From the NCBI GenBank assembly GCA_000226015.1, contig JH153686.1:36521-69490 (forward strand): DNA of 32,970 nt, given 5' to 3'. Positions 18,931 through 27,380 of this stretch are shown in pieces. Within the stretch, counting starts at the first letter, position 1, and every line of letters begins with the position of its first letter. The notes below the pieces were generated by a model. It did not search any database. It was not told the origin of the DNA and saw nothing but the letters and a program-made list of their open reading frames with translations. This DNA comes from Mnemiopsis leidyi (lineage: Eukaryota > Ctenophora > Tentaculata > Lobata > Bolinopsidae). The position numbers and the translations under genes were made by a program.

Positions 18931-19656
18931 ATGTCTAAATCTGTCCTGCTGCTTGTGCTGCAGTTACTTCTTTCTCCTGTTCTGACTTATCGAAACCAGG
19001 TGGAGGAAGAAGACACCGACTCGTGGGAGGAAGCGAAGGGATATGAAGAGTGCCAGGGATTCTTCAGGGACCTACCCAAACCGAAGGCCCTGAAAAAGAT
19101 CTGCAGCGAGAGGGAGTGCGCCAGAGGTCTTAATATGACGATGAAGTCACCTGGATGCGGATACAGTGAGAGGATCCTCTACAGCGGAAACTGGATTACT
19201 ACGCATATTGACCTCAACGATACCAAGTTCGGATATAGGGAAGCATATTTCCGTCTTGGTGGCTACAGAAGCGGGAAAACGAACGATAGGAAACAGCCGG
19301 TTGATATGGCCCTCCCTGTGATAAAGAAGTGGTATCTAGATGAGAAGTACAACATCATCTCAGCCACTATGAGCTTCTACATTCCAGCTCCATACCAGAA
19401 GAACCCCCCAGCATCTCTGGACCCGGAAGTGGAAGTGGAGCAGTGGGATGATATCACTATCTACTCCAGGGCCTACGGTGGCAATAGAGACGATCCTGAG
19501 TTCATGGAGCAGTTTGACTTTCTTAGAGATGCTCTGGCTCGGGAAGAGATCGTGACCTACTCTGGCATGATGATGACAGCAGGGTACACCAGACCGGGAC
19601 ATGGAAAACAGCGCAGGGAGGTGATGCTGATAGGGGAAAATCATGATATTATGTAG
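18931..19656 (+). CDS. Secreted SOUL/heme-binding-family protein, short form
   Basis: 241 residues. Signal peptide about 1-19 (hydrophobic core LLLVLQLLLSP), a shortened acidic stretch (DTDSWEEAKGYEECQG), then a SOUL domain: DMALPVIKKWYL, PAPYQKNPPASLDPEVEVE, YSRAYGG and a GYTRPGHGKQRREVML end, which is closer to canonical HEBP than the long forms. The histidine motif of the long forms is absent. Four N-terminal cysteines persist in slightly different spacing. Possible N-glycosylation sites NMT and NDT. Acceptor CTTCTAG lies 2 nt before the ATG. It is clearly paralogous to the long forms and probably the product of an older duplication. Confidence 0.9.
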   Translation: MSKSVLLLVLQLLLSPVLTYRNQVEEEDTDSWEEAKGYEECQGFFRDLPKPKALKKICSERECARGLNMTMKSPGCGYSERILYSGNWITTHIDLNDTKFGYREAYFRLGGYRSGKTNDRKQPVDMALPVIKKWYLDEKYNIISATMSFYIPAPYQKNPPASLDPEVEVEQWDDITIYSRAYGGNRDDPEFMEQFDFLRDALAREEIVTYSGMMMTAGYTRPGHGKQRREVMLIGENHDIM

Positions 19657-19965
19657 AAGACAGACGCGGCACAATTGGTAGAAAGCATTGACTCGTTTTT
19701 AAAAATATTTGGTCGGAATTGAGTAATGAGTAATTACGAATTTCATTTATTTTTCTTTCTTTTGACATTCTTAAAATGCATCTGTTCTTTTTAAATGCGA
19801 ATTTTCATATTATTATTTATTTTGAATTTACGACCAAAAATATCTGCAATCTTATGATTCGATTTGGCGAGTACATATTATGTAATTTGTACAACAAAAA
19901 GCACTTTCAAAATCATCTTTCGGCAAATGTTCTTTTAACGACGTAAACAAAGTTAAGCATGATAA

Positions 19966-20395
19966 GGGGTCGTTCACTGATGACGTCAGCAAATTTACGG
20001 TAATTTTTGCCCCATCCCCCCTCTGTCATCATTTGTCAACATTACAAAACCCATATTACCGTAATGACATCATCACAGTCGGAACCCCCCCCCCCCTACT
20101 TCATGTAACAAAACTTTGATCTTTGGTTTAATTTGCAGTAATTTTTAAAATTTTTCTTATTAAGTCAGTGAAAACACAGTATTTCACCAGATTTCTGAAT
20201 GAGAATTTTTACCTGAAAATCTTTCTTCTGATTTTGTAAAATTCTGATAAAAATTTTCAAAAAAATCCTATAAATCCTTAATATTTTTTTGATGACATCA
20301 TCATTGGCCAAACCCCCTCCCCCCTCGTCATCAATCGTCATCATTTGGAAACCCCCTCCCCCCTCTAGGTGATGACGTCATATGTGAACGACCCC
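19966..20395. mobile_element. MITE with TAA target duplication
   Basis: The ends are GGGGTCGTTCAC and its inverse GTGAACGACCCC, flanked on both sides by TAA (19963-19965 and 20396-20398). Subterminal TGACGTCA palindromes sit at both ends. The 430-bp interior is non-coding and holds internal GATGACATCATC and CCCCCTCCCCCC repeats. The TAA duplication suggests the PIF/Harbinger-ISL2EU type; the family assignment is inference. Confidence 0.8.
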
Positions 20396-20398
20396 TAA

Positions 20399-20971
20399 GG
20401 CACCCTCCAGTGATCCCAGTTATGTCTTCATTTCACGTTGTTATGTGCTAGCTTAGTGGTGATGAATAACTATACTTAGTAAGCTTAGAATGCGGGGTTT
20501 AAAACACACTTGCACCGTATCATGTGAGAGGAGAGAACCCAAGGCCAAGCTAAGATGTCGAAGTTAAAACATTTAATTGACAAGAGCACAATAGTTATTT
20601 GATCATTTAAGCTTCTTCAGAGCGACCTTTATGCGGAAAAGAGGCAATTAAACTGTAGCTCCCTATTGGACCCTCCCACTTTGATTAATTGTAAACAAGC
20701 CATTTCCAGGGAAGTGGAACAGGCAGTGCAAATAACAATATCCAGTATATGAGTATGAAGAGGCACGATACACGTTTAATATAGCATCAATTGTTTTAAC
20801 TAAACGATGGGATAAACTTCTTTAATGTAAAAATGAGATCTGCGATAATTTATTTCCTTTCTTCAATCTCAGATTTACTTGCGACTTTGCGAGACATACG
20901 CAAATATGCGATCATTTAGTTAAGCAAATAACGTAGTTTACCATACTCGTACAGCAACAGAACAAAAAAAC
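20399..20971. other. Spacer before the duplicate exon 1
   Basis: AT-rich, with weak resemblance to duplication blocks 1 and 2 (GAAGTGGAACAGGCAG, GGCAATTAAACTGTAG). No gene supported. Confidence 0.4.
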
Positions 20972-21132
20972 CTGCAGTAATGCTGAGTGAGGTCGAGGAA
21001 GGAGGGCGGGTAGTTGTCAAGTTTCAGGAGTTTTAGGGCCGCATGTTGCAAGGTGTGTTCTCGCCACAGTCGTAAGGGTATAACCAGATTACATCGTCCA
21101 CATTTCACTTTACTTAGCTTCTGACGGTACAT
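20972..21132 (-). pseudogene. Duplicate of PP2D1-like exon 1
   Basis: An isolated copy of the first coding exon, reading MYRQKLSKVKC and onward, with the same donor (CTGCAG|GTTTTT). By eye I find no mismatch over roughly 195 bp, including about 30 bp 5' of the ATG. Downstream PP2D1 exons do not follow on this side. It could be a dead duplicate, or an alternative first exon splicing about 9 kb onward to 11812, since the phase is preserved. Typed as pseudogene for lack of its own body. Confidence 0.8.
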
Positions 21133-22721
21133 GGTATCATCTGGTCATTCCTATTGAACAGTGACAAATTTGTTAACGTCTGGAGCACAGTTGGGGTAGG
21201 GTTTAGGCATGGTACTGCCAAAGTCTTCTATCTATCTCCCCGCCTCTCTTAATTCTCGCTCTAAAACTGTATATCACTCTAACTATCTTTCAATTATCTA
21301 TCTGGATCTAAATCTCTATCCAACAATCTACCTTTCTGTAATAGATGGAAAGATGGATAGAGAGATATCTAGAAGACTTAAGGATACGTTTTAAGACAAG
21401 TGCAATACATTGGGCCTGCAATACATTGGACAGTGCCCCAACGGGGCCCGGTCAGTCACCAAGCTACCAAAGCGGCAAATGTAAGAGAAGAACCTTTCTC
21501 AAGGCTGTAGAGCTTGCTCACGAAAGCTTCTGAACGATATCTACTCGTATCCTTTACATGTCTTTAGAACCCCCTCCAACTTGAATAGTACGCAAGTAAT
21601 TTAGCGATCAGTCAGTGATGAGGGTTGTGACATTATAATGCTAAATACGACACAAAATTCCAGTCACGTATTTGAGTTTCTGATCCCTGTCCTGGATTCT
21701 AAGATAATTTGTAGGGGGTTGGTAGACATAAATAGATACGAGTTTGTTGTTGCAGAAGCTTTCAATAAACATGTGTTAATCGTCGTCAGCCGTCGTCTGC
21801 TAAGATAGTATTTTAGTCGTAAACTCCTACAATTCTCAGTTCGTCAGAGGACATTTTAGATAGGAGACAAACTTTACGCAGAAACTTATCAACAAGTTTT
21901 ATAAGAATCGGACAGTTTTCATGCGCATAAATGGTTTATCCTCATTCTCAGTTTGGGTATACAGAGTAATGACCATTCGTGATGCAAAATTTCGTTCAAA
22001 TCGAATTAACATCGATAAAAAGGTGCCGAGGAGGCAGACTGATTAAAAGATAAGTGCATAATGCTTAAACAACGTACCACATTACTTGGGTAGGCACTGC
22101 CGATTATCGGGGCTGATGCCAGCTGTTCGTTTATTTTCCTTGTCGATATTTTGTTGCTATGACTTAGACTTAATTAAAGTGGGGGGGGGGGGGGGAGGAG
22201 GTTTCAGGGCCTTAGACAGGGAGTTGTGTCAAACGATTTTAACCATTGGGAAAATTCCAGGGTGTCATGGACCATGGCAAAATAGTCTTAATTTTTTACC
22301 ATAGTCAGAATTTGAGAATACCCGTGGTGCAGATGAGTCACGGCCAAATGATCAAAATTGTGACCATTACCATTACCACTTAATGACTAAGGCTTCAAAC
22401 AATTAATAAAGCTTCGAACTTTAGCTAATACACAGGTCAACAGTAAAACTCCAGAATTGCCTTGATAAATATGATAAACCAAAATTTTTTCGGCAAAATG
22501 TTCATCTTTGTCAACATTTTTCGACCCCTTTAGCTGTACTCTAACCCCCCTTACATCTCTACCTCAACTCCGTTATCCATCTGCCACCACCCCTTGGCCT
22601 TACTCCTCGACCCCACTTTCCGACAAAGAATCAGGGCAAACTTCACCTTCACTCACCCGTACATTTTAGGTAAGTTTTATCTTTAGAGCCAGCACAAAGT
22701 GACATAATCTTCTTTACAGCA
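21133..22721. other. Upstream region of SOUL copy 4
   Basis: Contains TATC-rich low-complexity text (21215-21370), the shared TTCAAATCGAATTAACATCGAT block near 21990 and a poly(G) run of about 15 near 22181. The small ORFs look spurious. The last ~40 bp hold the acceptor-like TTTACAG before the ATG. Confidence 0.5.
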
Positions 22722-23549
22722 ATGTTGAAACTCCTAGCCGTATTGGCACTGGTGAGTGCCAGTGTGGCACACAGATTTAAAGGTGCTCAGTACAAACAGA
22801 CAAAAAATGCGACAGACTACGAGTACAAGAGCTTGACCTGGGACGAGGCTCATGAGTACGAGGAGTGTGATTGGATTGAAGACGAGTACAAGGAGCTGGA
22901 GAAGGGAAACAAGGACGGCGAGGAGGCTTTAAACGGAATGCACCATTTCCTGTCCCGCCACCATCCCAAGCTCATTGAAGATATCTGCGCCAACGTGACG
23001 ATCGGAGATGTTTCCCGCAAAGTTTGTCCTGACTTTACGAGAGAAGAATCCGCACATTGCGGATTTGAAACCGTCGTCATTCCTCCAGGAAAATGGATAG
23101 TAGCCGACATTGATGTGACTGACAGGCTGGGAGTCCGGAACGCCTACAAGAAAAAGATAGCCTACGGATACAGAGATCCAAACTCAGTGAGGTTCATGGT
23201 GCCTGTCATATTAAAGTGGCGTCTTAACAAGGAACTTGAAAGGGTGAGAGGTGAGATTGCCATGTACATCCCCGAGGAACGACAGAACAACCCTGGCTCA
23301 GTTGTACCCGGCATGGAAAAGGAAGTAAGAATCGAGGAGTGGAAGGAGACCAAAGTCTACCTTCGACCCTATGGTGGACACAGAGATGATATGGAATTTA
23401 AACAACAGTACGAGCTGCTCCGCAAAGCTGTTTCAGACGCTGGTCTCTTCTACAAGGACAACGAAGAATGGGAGGCAGGATACACCTACCTGAGATATGG
23501 GCGACAGCGCATTGATGCAATCGTCGTTGATAACGGCTCAAAGGCTTAA
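22722..23549 (+). CDS. Secreted SOUL/heme-binding-family protein, long form copy 4
   Basis: 275 residues. Signal peptide MLKLLAVLALVSASVA, acidic segment with a divergent middle (WIEDEYKELEKGNKDG), HHFLSRHHP, SOUL domain with CGFETVVIPPGKWIVADID, a changed loop (PEERQNNPGSVVPGMEKEV), LRPYGGHR and AGYTYLRYGRQRIDA. Possible N-glycosylation sites NAT and NVT. Four cysteines retained. Acceptor TTTACAG lies 2 nt before the ATG. AATAAA at 23735 is a plausible poly(A) signal. No short SOUL partner is visible downstream, unlike at copies 2 and 3. Confidence 0.9.
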   Translation: MLKLLAVLALVSASVAHRFKGAQYKQTKNATDYEYKSLTWDEAHEYEECDWIEDEYKELEKGNKDGEEALNGMHHFLSRHHPKLIEDICANVTIGDVSRKVCPDFTREESAHCGFETVVIPPGKWIVADIDVTDRLGVRNAYKKKIAYGYRDPNSVRFMVPVILKWRLNKELERVRGEIAMYIPEERQNNPGSVVPGMEKEVRIEEWKETKVYLRPYGGHRDDMEFKQQYELLRKAVSDAGLFYKDNEEWEAGYTYLRYGRQRIDAIVVDNGSKA

Positions 23550-24863
23550 AGAAGACCTCTTTCTTCTATGAAAACTTTGAGGACAATTTTCACTGACTGT
23601 GCTTTTCGCGAAACTTTTAATAACATTCTATGTTTATATCTTATATTTCTCCTAAATATTTGGTCACCGTTTTCTAGGTTTTTAAGCAAAGAGGTTGGTT
23701 TTCCCTGCTTTTACATAATGTGCAGTTCATTTAGAATAAATGAGTGATATTAGAGTTTATATTGGTTAACAAGTGTCAGATCGTTATCATTATCTATTCT
23801 GCATAACTTTATTCCATTTCTTGTATTCCAAAATTCGACAAATTACTTGCCATCAATTCTAACAAGTCCATTGAAAATTCAGCCGACGTTTCATCGTTCA
23901 TAGACTTAGTTATTCCTCTAAGTCTTTGAGTACTTAAAAATATAAACCGTACATTAGTATCTAGTAGTACGCGACCCAGATTACAAATGAACTAAAGTTA
24001 GACCAATACAAAATTTTCTATAATGCTAATCATACTTAATATCGACTACTTGGTCTTGTCCTAAAGTGACATTCGCTGTGTCCATAATTTCAATCTCCAT
24101 AATTTTCCACTGCTCTTGATCTACGATTTGTGGGAGGTGATAACTGACTCACACCTTGGTACAACTCACAAAAGAAGAACCTGACAAGAATTGTAGTCTT
24201 ACCGTAGTAGGTGTTACACTTCAAAACGATAGCTACTGGTGCGCCAGATGAGTACTCTTGTTAGAATACCAGACAATAAAAGTGACAAAAAGGTGTGAAT
24301 TGTAACAGCCCCCCCCACGGACCGAAATGTCAAGTTAGAAAGAGCTAGTAAGTGCGACTGAGAAGAACATATCTGTCAGGTAGCTTTATCAACACATCTG
24401 TTGTAGATACCGGTGTAACTGTATTTAACTCGACATTCACTTAACGAACTTCAAACTTGCGAATTCTTGCCTGGCCTGCAGCTTAAGCGGTTTGTCGGCC
24501 CTGATACATTCTATCACCCCTTTGTTTTGGCTCCACTCGAAATTTTTTAATATGATTCATTGAGACACTAACCATAAGTGATAGCATACCATGAATGCAT
24601 TATACGTTCGCTATTCGACATTTTTAATGTATCTTTCAGAATCAGGCTAATTGGCTAATGCAATTCAAAGTGTAATTTATAACTCGTATGGATTTTCTAT
24701 GGCTGCGTATTTAAACGCTACGTTCATTAATTTTCATAATGTGGCCTAAGTTAAACATTTTTCATCGTCAATAGCTAACAAAGAAGTCAGAATAAATTTT
24801 CTCGTGCGGAAAGTAACTTTTTCCTCAGTATTTAGTATAGGTGGAAGACACAAACGAACTGAG
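23550..24863. other. Intergenic region between SOUL copy 4 and the SNTX-like gene
   Basis: 3' UTR of SOUL copy 4 with AATAAA at 23735, then AT-rich sequence and a short poly(C) run near 24311. No short SOUL copy is detectable. The right end holds the SNTX-like gene's presumed promoter and leader. Confidence 0.5.
24708..24715 (+). promoter_or_regulatory. TATA-like box upstream of the SNTX-like gene
   Basis: TATTTAAA about 150 nt upstream of the ATG at 24864, at a plausible distance for a core promoter. No other promoter evidence. Confidence 0.25.
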
Positions 24864-27380
24864 ATGCTAAGATTGCTAGGACTAGCATGCTTACTGGTAG
24901 GTGGTATCGCTGCCTCACAGAGATGCACTAAAGGTATTCGAGGGTTTGCTGGCCCAGCTGAAAACCAGTATTATGACTGCCGAAGCGGGGAAGGGTATGC
25001 TAAGCTGATAACCTGTGAGGATGGCATGGTTTACGACAAAAAGGAGGTGGCGTGTACAGAGAACCTCCTCAAAAGAGGAGGTGATCAGATTGTACGGCCA
25101 ATAACGGACCAGATCTCACTTGGTGAGCCGATTAAAATGGGCACACTGTACAACCAGCGGACCAATCAGATGTACCAAGGATATGAGCTGTACAGTGATG
25201 GAACTTTGGAAAAATTTGTGTCAAAGACGCCAGGGTCACTTCGGGAGGTTCAGAACATTGATGCTGTTTCCAGTACAAGAGAAAGTAGGGCCAAGTTTGG
25301 GTTAGGAGCTGAGTTACAACTCGAGCTGATGTCCGGCTTGATTAAGATAAAAGGTAGTGCTGAATATGTCAAGGATGAAATCACCAGGTCCAATCGCGCA
25401 AGAGTGGTATTGAAAAAAGAAATAGAGGGCGATATATTCAACATTGATTATAGATCAGCCATCATAGACTTTGATTACTGCGACTTGGTTAAGCAAAATT
25501 CAGGGCCCACTCATTTCGTATCACGAATCATCTACGGACAGAGGTCATACATGGTCTTTGATAAAGATGCAGCAAGTGAAAATGACCTGGAAGCCATTAA
25601 GGGATCGCTAGAAGCCACAATCGATCTAATTCCGAACTTAGTAATTGAGGGTCACATTGCGATACATTTGAACGGTAGCGAGTACAGAAATGACGATGAA
25701 TTGAAAGTTAAGTTTTACGGAGATACTATCCTTGAAAAGGTCCCTAGAACCTGGCTTCAGGCTGTCGATACATTCAGCACAGTTCTAGAGCAGAAAGATG
25801 AAAACGGGAGGAAAAAACTTGGATACAGCAGCCCTATCAAATATTCCTTGACACCGCTCAATTCTATCTGCCAAGATCAAACTGCAGCTGTTATTCGTGG
25901 GATAACAGAGGATCTAGTTTCGCAAGCCATCAGCTACCTGGATGACTTGACAAGCCACAGAGAGGTGCTTAACTACCTATTGGGCACGGAACCAGCCATC
26001 AGATATTCTGCTATTAGGGAGCAGCTTCTAGTTTTCAAAACAGATCTGGATAAGTTCTACGCCGACAGAGCTGCTGAGATAGCTAAGGTTCTACCCCTCC
26101 TTAAGGCTGGCAAAATAGCAGAATCTGCCTTAAATGATATCCTCATGAAATTTGAAGAATCAGCTTTTGAAAAGACCCGATCTCAAATGTTCCTTGATTA
26201 TAGAAAACGCGAAATCGAAACAATTCTAAAAATTTTAGAAGGAGTGTTGAAGGATGAAGACATACTACTGTCGGATCCTGTAAGTGCTACTGACAACGTG
26301 TGTGTCTTCAAAAAAGAGTATGGAACAATCTTCGTTTTGAACCTTCTCCCAGATATCCGAGTTGCTCAAAATTTCCTTGAATCGAAATCAAGCTGGTCAG
26401 AACCGGAATCGTGGGTGGAACAGCCGTTCGATGTTAAAATAATTGGAGATGTGAAAAAGCGTTTCGAGAAATACGTGGACGCAAACATTGACGCCGAAGG
26501 CAAGGGTGAAAATAAGTGTTTTATGCTCAAACTTGGCCCACTAGACAACGTAAAGAAATCCGAGATGTACTTATTCAAAAATGGCGTGGAACTCTCGAGA
26601 ACTTTCGAACCTCCACAAGATCCTAGGAATGCGGTTGTTTGTGACCTGGCCCATTCGGACGGCTTCACTCTTAATGTTGATGTTGCTGACAAGAAAAAAT
26701 ATGGCGATGTGACGGGTATTGAAGTGACCCTGAAGAACTACCTTCACAACCACGTGTCAGTGCAAGTGGTTGAGAACGAATCCTCTGTAAGGGTGACAGG
26801 CCTCCTTTCCGACCAGACATACGAAGTTTCGTACAGGTATGTCGTCCAAAACGGACACGGCTACGGTGAAATCTCAACCACAGCTCAGTGCACGACCACA
26901 CCTGCTTCCGCACCAGTGGCTCTTTCTGCAAACCAAATTTCAGCAACATCTCTGACTGTGTCCTGGGCAAAGCCGGAGACCGTGGCAGCACATTTGAAGG
27001 ACCAACAAATCTCATACACCGTGCTGATAAACCAAGGTAGCCGGCTGGATACAGCTGGTGCAGAGAAAAGAACCGTGACGGATCTCTCCCTGGTGTTAAG
27101 TGGGAAAACTCCCGGTACCTTGTACTCTATTGGAGTTTATCCTACTGTCGATGGAAGGGACGGTGATATGGCGGTGATACAGGCAATAACTGCTCCAGCT
27201 GCTCCTGCTGCCCCGGTTGCAAGACAAATCCAGGACAACAGAGCGAGATTCCAAGTCAAGGTTGGAGAGGTTACAGTCCCTGCTGGAACGGAGAAAGAAC
27301 TGCTTTCTATCAAGTACTACAAGATGGACAATGGTCAGCCAATCAGTGGTTCTGAAGTTTACTACATGCAGCGACTTCAG
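24864..27380 (+). CDS. SNTX-like gene exon 1 (signal, CBM14, SNTX core, FN3)
   Basis: One large exon of 839 codons ending in phase 0 at TTCAG|GTAATG. It carries everything from the signal peptide to the middle of the last FN3 domain. The open frame continues into the intron to 27500; that extension is rejected because the next exon resumes an FN3-like strand. Confidence 0.88.

Noticed and set aside
20972..21132. A second complete PP2D1-like gene
   Set aside because: No copies of exons 2-13 follow on the minus strand between here and 12205; only the first exon is duplicated.
24804..24863. Upstream extension of the SNTX-like ORF
   Set aside because: It begins at GTG, and the ATG at 24864 starts a proper signal peptide.
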